Position numbers and translations under genes: made by a program
The notes under the pieces: model-generated
Database searches by the model: none
What the model saw: the letters and a program-made list of their open reading frames with translations, nothing else
Told to the model about the DNA's origin: nothing
From: Ga0077530 sp046293075
GTDB taxonomy: Bacteria; Pseudomonadota; Alphaproteobacteria; Rhizobiales; Hyphomicrobiaceae
NCBI GenBank assembly: GCA_046293075.1
Contig: JBKBPL010000018.1
Location: 20,665-84,664 of the forward strand
Length of the DNA: 64,000 bases
Direction: 5' to 3'
Shown here: piece after piece, positions 17,707-26,088 of the stretch
How the letters are laid out: each line of letters begins with the position of its first letter
Position numbering within the stretch: the stretch's first letter is position 1

Positions 17707-18474
17707 CTATTCGAGCGGCGCCAGCCGCGTGTCGAGCGAGAGCACAAGGCACCAGTGCGGTTCGAAGTTGGCGCCCATGGGCCAGACATTGGCGCGGAAG
17801 GCCTCGAGCAGGCCGGCCTCGTACGCCTTGAACCAGGTCTTCTGGCAGAGAATGAACTTGGTCGCGGCATAGATCGACTCACGGTCGACAATGCACAGCA
17901 CCGTCATCTCGGGATGCCGGTCGAGGTACGCCTGCACGGCGATCATCAGCGTCGGATACCCGGGGTGCAGCATGTCGTCGAGTACGATGACGCCGCCATC
18001 GCGGATCACGGCCGTCGCCAGCTCCAGATCTTTCGTCAGGGCCGCCTGCGTATGCTCGCCATCGACGTGGACGAGCCGCACGCGCTCGCCGTCGAGCTTC
18101 GCGAGCAGCTCCTCCGGCGCCATTTTGTTGCTGTCGGCCTTCCACGTGATGCGCTTCTCGGCCGGGACGCCGTGGCGCACGCAGTTTGCCTCGAAGCGAT
18201 CGATCACCTGCGGGTTCGGCCACTCGAAGATGTCAATGCCGAGCGCCCGCTCGCCTTCGCGCAGCGCCTTGGCGAGCGCGATGAAGAAACGGCCCTCGAA
18301 GGCACCGAGCTCGGCGACGGGGCCGCTGATGCCGAGCTCCGACTGGATGCGCATGAGGCCGCAGCAGATGGCCGCCGCAAAGCGCGACGACATGCCGATC
18401 ACCTTGTCATAGCTTTCCTCTAGGTAGGCATCGACGGCCGGAATGCCGGAGGCGACGGTGATCGGTTCTGTCAT
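17707..18474 (-). CDS. Class I SAM-dependent methyltransferase (Methyltransf_24 / TylF-like)
   Basis: 255 aa with a Rossmann-like core: the SAM-site motif VAELGAFEGRFFIALAKAL, an acidic loop ERALGIDIFEW, VHVDGEH and VIVLDDMLHPGYP. The VHVDGEH...LDD arrangement is like that of TylF/CmcI-type O-methyltransferases that bind a metal through clustered aspartates. Its substrate is unknown. The stop codon is 2 bp from the start of the THUMP methyltransferase, and it follows the CoA-ester lyase gene at 18497 closely, so the three may be co-transcribed. Confidence 0.75.
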   Translation of the reverse strand: MTEPITVASGIPAVDAYLEESYDKVIGMSSRFAAAICCGLMRIQSELGISGPVAELGAFEGRFFIALAKALREGERALGIDIFEWPNPQVIDRFEANCVRHGVPAEKRITWKADSNKMAPEELLAKLDGERVRLVHVDGEHTQAALTKDLELATAVIRDGGVIVLDDMLHPGYPTLMIAVQAYLDRHPEMTVLCIVDRESIYAATKFILCQKTWFKAYEAGLLEAFRANVWPMGANFEPHWCLVLSLDTRLAPLE

Positions 18475-18496
18475 GCTGAATGTCCTGCGCGCAGTT

Positions 18497-19549
18497 CTAG
18501 AGGCCGTAGAGCGCGGCGCGCTCCGGATCCTTCGTCGCCACCAGGCGAGCGAGATCGACGATCACCTTCGCCTGTTTCCACGTCGCGTCGTCCTGGAACT
18601 TGCCGTCGACGATGGCGGCGCCGGTGCCGTCGGGCATGGCGTCGAGGATCTTCTTCGCGAATGCGACCTCGGCCGGGTCGGGGCTGAAAACGCGCTTGGC
18701 GATGTCGATCTGCGTCGGATGGAGCGACCAGGCGCCAAGGCAGCCCTGCAGGAAGGAATTGCGGAACTGGGACTCGCAGGCCACCGGGTCGGCAAAGTCG
18801 CCGAAAGGCCCATAGAATGGCTTGATGCCGACGCTCAGGCACGCATCCACCATCTTCTGCACCGTGTAGTGCCAGAGGTCCTGCTGGGCAAAGGCGCGCG
18901 CGCTGCCGTCGGCCGTCGCATCGGCGATGACGCCGTAGTCGGGATGGCCGCCACCGACACGCGTCGTCTTCATGCCGCGCGAAGCCGCCAGGTCGGCAGG
19001 GCCGAGGCTCATGCCGTGCATGCGCGGTGACGCGGCCGCGATCGCCTCGACGTTCTTGACGCCCTCGGCCGTCTCAAGGATGGCGTGAATGAGGATCGGC
19101 TTCTGGATGCCGTTCTTCGCTTCGAGCTGCGCGAGAAGCTGGTCGAGGTAGTGGATGTCCCATGGCCCTTCGACCTTTGGCAGCATCATCACGTCGAGCT
19201 TGTGCCCGACGGCGGGCACGATCGCCAGGATGTCGTCGAGGCCCCACGGCGAGTTCAGGCAGTTGATGCGCGTCCACAGGCCAGTGCTCCCGAAGTCGTT
19301 GGCTCTCGCCATCTCGATGAAGCCGGCCCGCGCGTTCTCCTTCTGATCAGCGGGAATGGCATCCTCGAGGTTGCCGAGCACCACATCCACCTGCGTAATG
19401 AGCTCCGGGAGGCGGGCGCGGATCTTGGCATTGTGCGGAGGCACGAAGTGGATCATGCGCTCGAGCCGCACGGGGAGTTGCCGGTAGGGCTCGGGCGCGC
19501 CCACAGCGAGGGGCGCGAAAAACTTCGCTGGGGTGCGGGTCACGCTCAT
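18497..19549 (-). CDS. Malyl-CoA / beta-methylmalyl-CoA lyase-type enzyme
   Basis: A 350-residue HpcH/HpaI (CitE-like) aldolase that should cleave or form C-C bonds in beta-hydroxyacyl-CoA thioesters using Mg2+. Key stretches are VVLGNLEDAIPADQKENAR, MMLPKVEGPWDIHY, ILETAEGVKN (metal-binding Glu) and GMSLGPADLAASRGMK (metal-binding Asp). From memory the sequence is much closer to the approximately 348-aa Chloroflexus malyl-CoA/citramalyl-CoA lyase than to the shorter Rhodobacter Mcl1; I cannot check this here. The start is the ATG of MSVTRTPAKFFAPL. A role in glyoxylate assimilation or acetate/propionate metabolism is inferred. Confidence 0.82.
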   Translation of the reverse strand: MSVTRTPAKFFAPLAVGAPEPYRQLPVRLERMIHFVPPHNAKIRARLPELITQVDVVLGNLEDAIPADQKENARAGFIEMARANDFGSTGLWTRINCLNSPWGLDDILAIVPAVGHKLDVMMLPKVEGPWDIHYLDQLLAQLEAKNGIQKPILIHAILETAEGVKNVEAIAAASPRMHGMSLGPADLAASRGMKTTRVGGGHPDYGVIADATADGSARAFAQQDLWHYTVQKMVDACLSVGIKPFYGPFGDFADPVACESQFRNSFLQGCLGAWSLHPTQIDIAKRVFSPDPAEVAFAKKILDAMPDGTGAAIVDGKFQDDATWKQAKVIVDLARLVATKDPERAALYGL

Positions 19550-19655
19550 GGTTCGCCTGGGCCTCGCGCATTGCTGCCTGAAGATCTCTTTGTAGCGTGA
19601 CCTTCGCAACTGCGAAAGGCGACGATCGGACGGGGCTTTCCGGACGAGCGGCAGC

Positions 19656-20642
19656 TCAGCCTTCCCGCTTGGCGTCCGCCTCGTTGACCCAGCGGGTGTT
19701 CCACCACATCCACTGCTCCGGGTTCTCGCGGATCCAGGCTTCAAAGACCGCGAACATCGCCGCGGTCAGCGCCTTGGTATCAGCCGTGCGCGATGATGTG
19801 TCCGGAAGCGGGATCTCCGTGAGATCGATGCGGAAACGGCTTTCGGTTCCGATCCTGAGGCAGCGCCCCATCCATACGCGGGCGCCGAGGTGGCGTGCGA
19901 TCATGGCCGGGACCGGGGTGACGCGGGTGAAGCGCCCCATGAATGGGACGACGACCCCGCGACGCTCGTAGTGGTCACTGACAAAGCCGATCGCGCCATT
20001 CTGGCGGACATGATCGACGAGCAGGCGCGCCGTCCGGTGGCCGCTGCCGGCCTCGGTCTCCGCCCCCTTGCCGAGGAGGCCCGAGGGGTAGAGAGGCGCG
20101 CGCTGCTGCCGCAGCAGGCGGTCGAGATAAGGGTTGGCGAGCGGGCGGTAAACGCCGGCAGGCGCGAGGCCGAACTTGGTCATCGGCCAGATCGCCAGTT
20201 CCCAGTTGCCAATGTGCGCCGTCGCGCCGACTGCCGAGGCGGCCGCCTGCATTTCGCTCCGCCAGCGCGCCTCGTCCGTTATCTCAATCCGCGAGGGATC
20301 GGCGATCAGACGATCGATGTAGAAAGTCTCGGCGAAAACACGGCCCATGTTGGCCCACATGGCGCGGGCAATACCTCTGCGTCGCGCGTGGTCGTAGTCG
20401 GGAAAGGCGATGGCGAGATTCTCGAGCGCGCGCCGGTTCTGCCGCAGCCAGGGGCCGACGAGCCCGCACACAGCCGCGACGAAGCCGACACCAACGCGCA
20501 TCGGCAAGGCGCGAAACAACTTGATCGCGATCCATACGATCGCGAACTCAAGGCGGTGCTTGATATCGCGCACACCGTAGCTCGTGCGCCTCGGTGGCGG
20601 CGCGACGGGGCTTTCCGGCGGCGGCGTTACAACCTGATCCAT
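19656..20642 (-). CDS. Lysophospholipid/lipid A acyltransferase, LpxL/HtrB family (copy 2)
   Basis: 328 aa, inner-membrane acyltransferase expected to add a secondary acyl chain to lipid A. The catalytic HX4E motif is HIGNWE near residue 165, and the family block GFVSDHYERRGVVVPFMG follows. One hydrophobic segment lies near residues 33-70. The C-terminus has the ENPEQWMWWNTRW motif. The start is the ATG of MDQVVTPPPESP, only 4 bp after the stop of the upstream paralogue, so the two form a tandem pair, probably one transcript. The two copies likely differ in chain or position specificity. Confidence 0.85.
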   Translation of the reverse strand: MDQVVTPPPESPVAPPPRRTSYGVRDIKHRLEFAIVWIAIKLFRALPMRVGVGFVAAVCGLVGPWLRQNRRALENLAIAFPDYDHARRRGIARAMWANMGRVFAETFYIDRLIADPSRIEITDEARWRSEMQAAASAVGATAHIGNWELAIWPMTKFGLAPAGVYRPLANPYLDRLLRQQRAPLYPSGLLGKGAETEAGSGHRTARLLVDHVRQNGAIGFVSDHYERRGVVVPFMGRFTRVTPVPAMIARHLGARVWMGRCLRIGTESRFRIDLTEIPLPDTSSRTADTKALTAAMFAVFEAWIRENPEQWMWWNTRWVNEADAKREG

Positions 20643-20646
20643 TGCG

Positions 20647-21552
20647 CTAGGACCACCGCCTGTTCGACCACATCCACTGCTCCGGCACTTCCCTGATCCA
20701 GGCCTCAAACTCGCTCTGCATCTTCGTCGTGATCCATTTGACGTCGTCGGCCTGGTTGGCCGTGCGTGGCACCTTCAGCTCTTTGATCTCGATGGTGAAG
20801 CGGCTCTGGGTTCCGACGCGCAGACACCGTGCGAGCCATATGCGTGCCCCGACGCGGCGCGCGATCATCGCCGGAATGACGACGGAGGGCGCTGGCCGGC
20901 CGAAGAACGGCACCGGCATGCCATATTTGTCGTAAAGATCACAGACCAATCCCAGCCTTCCCCCGCGGCGCACGAAATCCATGATCTGGCGAGCGGTCTT
21001 CTGGCCCTCCTCCCGGCTTCCGTCGATCCGGCCCTTGCCGAGCAGGCCAGCGGGGTAGAGATTCTTGCGCTGGCGCCGCAGGTAGGCATCAACGTAAGGG
21101 TTGTTGACATGGCGGTAGACGGCGGCAGGGTTCGCGCCGGCGACGGTCAGCGGCCAGATCGCCAGCTCCCAGTTCCCCATGTGCAGCGAGACGCCTATCG
21201 CCGGGCCGAGCTTGTCCTTGTAACGGTCGAAGACGTGCCGGTGCAGGATCTCGATGCGGTCCGGCTCCGCAATCAGCCGGTCGATCTGCATCGTCTCGGC
21301 CATCACGCGTCCGAGGTTCCCCCACATGGCGCGGGCGATGGCCTCGCGCTCAGCCTCGCTCTTTTCGGGGAAAGCGATCGCGAGGTTGGCGAGTGCCCGC
21401 TGATGCCGCCGATTATGCGGTGCGATCTTCTGCCACGCCCAGGCCGAGAGGTTGGCCGCGGTATCGAGAGGCAGCAGGCGCACCAGGCCCACGAGCAGGC
21501 GCAGCGCGGCGTACTCGAGCCGATAGCGAAGATCCCTGAGCAATGCGTCCAT
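20647..21552 (-). CDS. Lysophospholipid/lipid A acyltransferase, LpxL/HtrB family (copy 1)
   Basis: 301 aa, the first of a tandem pair of lipid A late acyltransferases. The HX4E active-site motif is HMGNWE near residue 127. GLVCDLYDKYGMPVPFFG and the C-terminal VPEQWMWSNRRW are shared with the neighbour, which shows an old duplication. An N-terminal hydrophobic segment (LRLLVGLVRLLPL) anchors it in the inner membrane. Like its neighbour, it would act late in lipid A synthesis, after LpxK, whose gene is 34 kb away in this window. Confidence 0.85.
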   Translation of the reverse strand: MDALLRDLRYRLEYAALRLLVGLVRLLPLDTAANLSAWAWQKIAPHNRRHQRALANLAIAFPEKSEAEREAIARAMWGNLGRVMAETMQIDRLIAEPDRIEILHRHVFDRYKDKLGPAIGVSLHMGNWELAIWPLTVAGANPAAVYRHVNNPYVDAYLRRQRKNLYPAGLLGKGRIDGSREEGQKTARQIMDFVRRGGRLGLVCDLYDKYGMPVPFFGRPAPSVVIPAMIARRVGARIWLARCLRVGTQSRFTIEIKELKVPRTANQADDVKWITTKMQSEFEAWIREVPEQWMWSNRRWS

Positions 21553-21824
21553 GAAGCTCCGACGCTCCGGCTTCGCCTGTGTGCGAATGGGTTTCAGCGT
21601 GTTGCCCGCGCGCCCGTCATGTCGGAATGTTGCCGCGCGGCCGGCCCGTCAAGCCTTCACTGCGGCATAGCAGTGGGTATCGGCCATGTCTTGCGGGCGA
21701 TTTGCGTGTCAGTATGTCTCGGCGGCCGCAATGAGAAAGAGCTGCTGGTGGGGCAGAGGCGACGTCGTCCCTGGAGCGTGATCCGGCGGCAACAATTGGT
21801 CTGATATCTTCGCAACAGGCAGGC

Positions 21825-22688
21825 ATGACAATCCCAATCATCGCGCACGCTGGCCCGCTTCTCGGCCGCTATCGCGTCGTTCTGTGTGACGTCTGGGGCG
21901 TGGTCCACGACGGCATCACGGCTTACCCTGGGGCGAACGAAGCCCTCCCCAGGTTCCGACAGGCGGGGGGCGTGGTCGTGCTGGTATCGAACGCGCCGCG
22001 GCCGGGATTTTCGGTCGCACACCTGCTCGACGAGAAGTCCGTCGTGCGACAGGCGTGGGATGCCATCGTCACCTCCGGCGATATCGCGCTCGCCCACATC
22101 GCGCAAGCCGGCTACCGGCGCCTCTACCGCATCGGGCCCGAGCGGCGGGATCGCGCGTTCTTCGATGGCCTGCCGGGCCCGCACACGCCCATCGACGAAG
22201 CCGATGCCATTGTGTGCACCGGCCTCAACCGCGAGCGCCACGAGCAGCCCGAGGTCTACGTGCCGCTGCTCGAGCAGGCCCTGGCCCGGCGGCTTCCCTT
22301 CATTTGCGCCAACCCGGACCTCGCCGTTCACGTGGGGGAGGACCTTCTCCCCTGTGCGGGGGCGATCGCCTCGCTTTATGAGGAACGAGGCGGAACGGTC
22401 TTCTGGGCCGGCAAGCCCCACCCGATTGCCTATCGGACGGCCCTTGCGCGCGCCGCAGACCTCACGGGTGGGCCGGTTGCCCGCTCGGACGTCCTTGCCA
22501 TTGGCGATTCCGTGCGCACGGACCTTGCCGCTGCCGCAGGGGCGGGCGTCGATGCGCTGCTCATTGCCGGCGGCCTCCACCGCGACGAGGTTATGTCCGA
22601 CGGCGAGATCGACCCCGCCCGGCTGGCCAGCCTTCTGGCCCCGTCGGCTCCGGGCCCGGTGGCCGTCATGCGCCACCTCGCGTGGTGA
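21825..22688 (+). CDS. TIGR01459-type HAD-IIA hydrolase
   Basis: 287 aa of the NagD-like HAD class IIA. Motif I is CDVWGVVHDG near residues 20-30 (the DxWGV form typical of this alphaproteobacterial subfamily), motif II is VLVSNAPRP, and the C-terminal acidic motif is LAIGDSVRTDLAAAAGAG. It is expected to dephosphorylate a small phosphometabolite, substrate unknown. It is transcribed away from the lipid A acyltransferases. Confidence 0.82.
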   Translation: MTIPIIAHAGPLLGRYRVVLCDVWGVVHDGITAYPGANEALPRFRQAGGVVVLVSNAPRPGFSVAHLLDEKSVVRQAWDAIVTSGDIALAHIAQAGYRRLYRIGPERRDRAFFDGLPGPHTPIDEADAIVCTGLNRERHEQPEVYVPLLEQALARRLPFICANPDLAVHVGEDLLPCAGAIASLYEERGGTVFWAGKPHPIAYRTALARAADLTGGPVARSDVLAIGDSVRTDLAAAAGAGVDALLIAGGLHRDEVMSDGEIDPARLASLLAPSAPGPVAVMRHLAW

Positions 22689-22878
22689 GCCGGGCCAGAC
22701 GGGGCGCGCGGGGCACTGAAATGAGCACCTGCCTGCGAAACCCGCGCCGCTCGTCGCCGCGCCAAGGTGCGCGCAACTGGCCGGCGTGCTAACAGTCGCT
22801 TGGGCGATTGGAACCCGGTCCGCGATTGCCGGGACGGCCAGGAGAGCCGTTTCGGTCGAAAGACGGAGTGCTTACTGA

Positions 22879-25800
22879 ATGTCCATCAGCAGGTTCTTCA
22901 TCGATCGGCCGATCTTCGCTGCCGTCGCGTCGCTCTTCATCACGATCGTCGGCGGCATTGCCTACATGGCACTGCCCGTCACCCAGTTCCCCGAAATCTC
23001 GCCGCCGACCATTACGGTTTCGGCCACCTACCCCGGCGCGAGCGCTCAAACGGTCGCCGATACCGTTGCCGCCGTGATCGAGCAGGAGATCAACGGCGTC
23101 GACGGGATGATCTACATGTATTCCCAGTCGACGCAGCAGGGCACGCTCTCGATCACCGTGACCTTCGACGTCGGCTACGACATCGACAAGGCGCAGGTGC
23201 TCGTGCAGAACCGCGTCGCTGCCGCCGAGCCGCGCCTGCCGGAGGAGGTGCGCCGGTCTGGCGTGCAGGTGCGCAAGAACTCGCCGGACGTGCTCGTGGC
23301 GATCCACATGGTCTCGCCCGACCGGACGTACGATCAGGTCTACATCTCGAACTACGCGCTGTTGAACGTGCGCGACGTGCTCGCGCGCATTCCCGGCGTC
23401 GGCGCCGTCAATGCCTTCGGTGCCCGCGAATACTCGATGCGCGTCTGGCTCGATCCGGAGCGGATTGCCGCGCTCAATCTGACCGCCGAAGAGGTGCTGC
23501 AGGCGCTGCGCCAGCAGAATGTGCAGGCCGCAGGCGGCTCTCTCGGCGAGCCGCCAATGCCGAACCAGGGCGCCTTCGAGCAATCCCTGCAGTTGCGCGG
23601 CCGGCTGGTCGAGGCCCGCGAGTTCGAGGAGATCGTCATCAAGTCCGGCACCGACGGGCGCACGGTCAAGCTCAAGGACGTGGCGCGCGTCGAGCTCGGC
23701 GCCATATCCTACAATACCTATGGCTATATGGACCGTGTTCCGGCGACCGTCCTCATCGTCACTCAGGCACCGGGCACGGACGCGCTGAAGACCGCACAGG
23801 AAGTCAAGCGGACCATGGCCGAGCTGGCGCCGTCGTTCCCGCCGGGCCTTGAGTATCGCATCGTCTACAATCCGACCGAGTTCATCGAGGTCTCGATCAG
23901 GGCCTTGATGTTGACGATCCTCGAGGCGATCGCCCTTGTCGTGCTCGTGATCATCGTCTTCCTGCAGACGTGGCGGGCGACGCTCATTCCGGTGCTTGCC
24001 ATCCCGATCTCACTGATCGGCACGTGCGCCGTCATGCTTGCGCTCGGCTACTCGATCAACTCCCTGACGCTATTCGGACTGGTGCTTTCGGTCGGTATCG
24101 TCGTGGACGACGCCATCGTCGTCGTCGAGAACGTCGAGCGGCGCTTGCGCGAGGGCCTATCGCCGATGGAGGCTGCGCGCGCCACCATGGACGAGGTCGG
24201 CACAGCGCTGATTGCCATCATGCTGGTGCTGGTTGCGGTGTTCGTGCCTTCGGCCTTCATTGGGGGCATTACCGGCGCGTTCTTCCGCCAGTTCGCCGTG
24301 ACCATTGCCGTTGCCACGATCATCTCGGTCTTCGTGTCGCTGACGCTTTCGCCGTCGCTGGCTGGGCGCCTGTTCAAGCCGCATGAGGGGCACGATGCTG
24401 CCAGCACCCGGCACAGGTCGTTTGGCGAGATCATATTCTTGCCGGTGCGCGCGGCGTTCCGCTGGTTCAACCGGGGGTTCGATGCTCTCGCGAACGGCTA
24501 TGCCCGCTTTGTGCGATCGCTTTCCTGGGCTTCACCCATTCTGCTCGTCATCTACGTCGGCCTGATGGCCAGCGCCGTCTGGCTCGTCATGCGCACGCCG
24601 ACCGGCTTCATTCCGGCGACCGACCGCGGCATCGTCATCGTCTCATTGACGCTGCCGCCGGGCGCCTCGATCGAGCGCACGAACGAGGTCTTCCAGCAGG
24701 CCAACGACATCGTTCTCTCGACGCCCGGCTATAAGCACACGTCCGGCTACGTCGGACGCTCGGGCGCGACATTCACCAACGCATCGAACGCGGGCGCAAT
24801 CTTCAGCATTCTCGAGGATCACGACGAGCGCGAACGGCTCGGCCTGAACATCGATTCCATGACTGACAACCTGCGCAAGCGTCTTTCGGTCATCCAGGAC
24901 GCGCAGGCGCTGGTGTTCGTGCCCCCCGCGGTGCGCGGCATGGGCAATGCGAGCGGCTTCTCCATGCGCTTGCAGGATCGCCAGGCGCTCGGATCGGCGG
25001 CTCTCTATAAGGCATCCCAGGATCTCATCAGGGCCGCGAACGCGGATCCGGGCATAGCGCGGGCGTTCACGACTTTTCAGGTCTCGACGCCACAGGTCTT
25101 TATCGATGTCGACCGCGTGAAGGCGCAGATGCTGCGCGTGCCGGTGGGCTCGATCTTCGAAGCGCTCCGCATCTACATGGGATCGGCCTACGTCAACGAC
25201 TTCAACATGTTCGGGCGACCGTACCGGCTCGTCATTCAGGCCGATGCGTCGTTCCGGGCCGATCCAGCCAACGTCTCGCGCATCAGAGTGCGCAGCACCG
25301 ACGGTCAGATGGTGCCGCTCGGCTCGCTGGTCACCTTCCGCGAGATTGCCGGACCCGAGCGCGTGCCGCGCTACAATCTCTTTCCGACAGTTGAGGTCAA
25401 CGGCCAGGCGGCGGCCGGCGTCTCCTCGGGGCAGGCGCTCGATATCATGCAGAGGATAGCAGACGAGGTGCTGCCTCCAGGGATCACGTTCGAATGGACG
25501 GACCTGTCGTACCAGGAGAAGAAGGCGGGCCGCACCGGCTATATCATCTTCGCGCTCTCGGTGCTTTTCGTGTTCCTGGCGCTCGCGGCACAGTACGAGA
25601 GCTGGGCGCTGCCGTTCTCGATCATCCTGATTGTGCCGATGTGTCTGCTCGCGGCGACGTTCGGCGTATGGCTGGAAGGGAAGGAGATTAACATCCTCAC
25701 CCAGATCTCCTTCGTCGTGCTGATCGGTCTTGCGTCGAAGAATGCGATCCTCATCGTCGAGTTTGCGCGTCAGCAGGAGGAAATGGGCAAGGAGATCGTG

Positions 25801-26085
25801 GCTGCCACGGTCGAGGCATGCCGCATGCGCTTGAGGCCCATCATCATGACCTCGCTCGCGTTCACGCTTGGCGTCGTGCCGCTCTATCTCGCCAAGGGGG
25901 CGGGTTTCGAGATGCGGCAGGCGCTCGGCATCGCCGTCTTCTGGGGCATGATCGGCGTCACCCTGTTCGGCCTCATTTTCACGCCGGTCTTCTACATCGT
26001 GATCCGCAGGCTCACGGAATGGCGGCGCGGGCGCCGCGCGGCTCAGCGTGCGCCGGCGGCGGCCTCGGCGACGCCCGCCGAGTAG
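22879..26085 (+). CDS. RND efflux pump permease, AcrB/HAE1 family
   Basis: 1068 aa inner-membrane proton/drug antiporter. The proton-relay aspartates in helix 4 are present (GIVVDDAIVVVEN near residues 410-422), as is the helix 10 lysine (GLASKNAILIVEFA near residue 955). Two large periplasmic loops separate helices 1-2 and 7-8, as in AcrB. No periplasmic adaptor (AcrA-type) or outer-membrane channel gene is adjacent, which is unusual: the next gene is hrpB, 3 bp downstream. Partners must be elsewhere. Substrates cannot be predicted. Confidence 0.93.
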   Translation: MSISRFFIDRPIFAAVASLFITIVGGIAYMALPVTQFPEISPPTITVSATYPGASAQTVADTVAAVIEQEINGVDGMIYMYSQSTQQGTLSITVTFDVGYDIDKAQVLVQNRVAAAEPRLPEEVRRSGVQVRKNSPDVLVAIHMVSPDRTYDQVYISNYALLNVRDVLARIPGVGAVNAFGAREYSMRVWLDPERIAALNLTAEEVLQALRQQNVQAAGGSLGEPPMPNQGAFEQSLQLRGRLVEAREFEEIVIKSGTDGRTVKLKDVARVELGAISYNTYGYMDRVPATVLIVTQAPGTDALKTAQEVKRTMAELAPSFPPGLEYRIVYNPTEFIEVSIRALMLTILEAIALVVLVIIVFLQTWRATLIPVLAIPISLIGTCAVMLALGYSINSLTLFGLVLSVGIVVDDAIVVVENVERRLREGLSPMEAARATMDEVGTALIAIMLVLVAVFVPSAFIGGITGAFFRQFAVTIAVATIISVFVSLTLSPSLAGRLFKPHEGHDAASTRHRSFGEIIFLPVRAAFRWFNRGFDALANGYARFVRSLSWASPILLVIYVGLMASAVWLVMRTPTGFIPATDRGIVIVSLTLPPGASIERTNEVFQQANDIVLSTPGYKHTSGYVGRSGATFTNASNAGAIFSILEDHDERERLGLNIDSMTDNLRKRLSVIQDAQALVFVPPAVRGMGNASGFSMRLQDRQALGSAALYKASQDLIRAANADPGIARAFTTFQVSTPQVFIDVDRVKAQMLRVPVGSIFEALRIYMGSAYVNDFNMFGRPYRLVIQADASFRADPANVSRIRVRSTDGQMVPLGSLVTFREIAGPERVPRYNLFPTVEVNGQAAAGVSSGQALDIMQRIADEVLPPGITFEWTDLSYQEKKAGRTGYIIFALSVLFVFLALAAQYESWALPFSIILIVPMCLLAATFGVWLEGKEINILTQISFVVLIGLASKNAILIVEFARQQEEMGKEIVAATVEACRMRLRPIIMTSLAFTLGVVPLYLAKGAGFEMRQALGIAVFWGMIGVTLFGLIFTPVFYIVIRRLTEWRRGRRAAQRAPAAASATPAE

Positions 26086-26088
26086 GAC

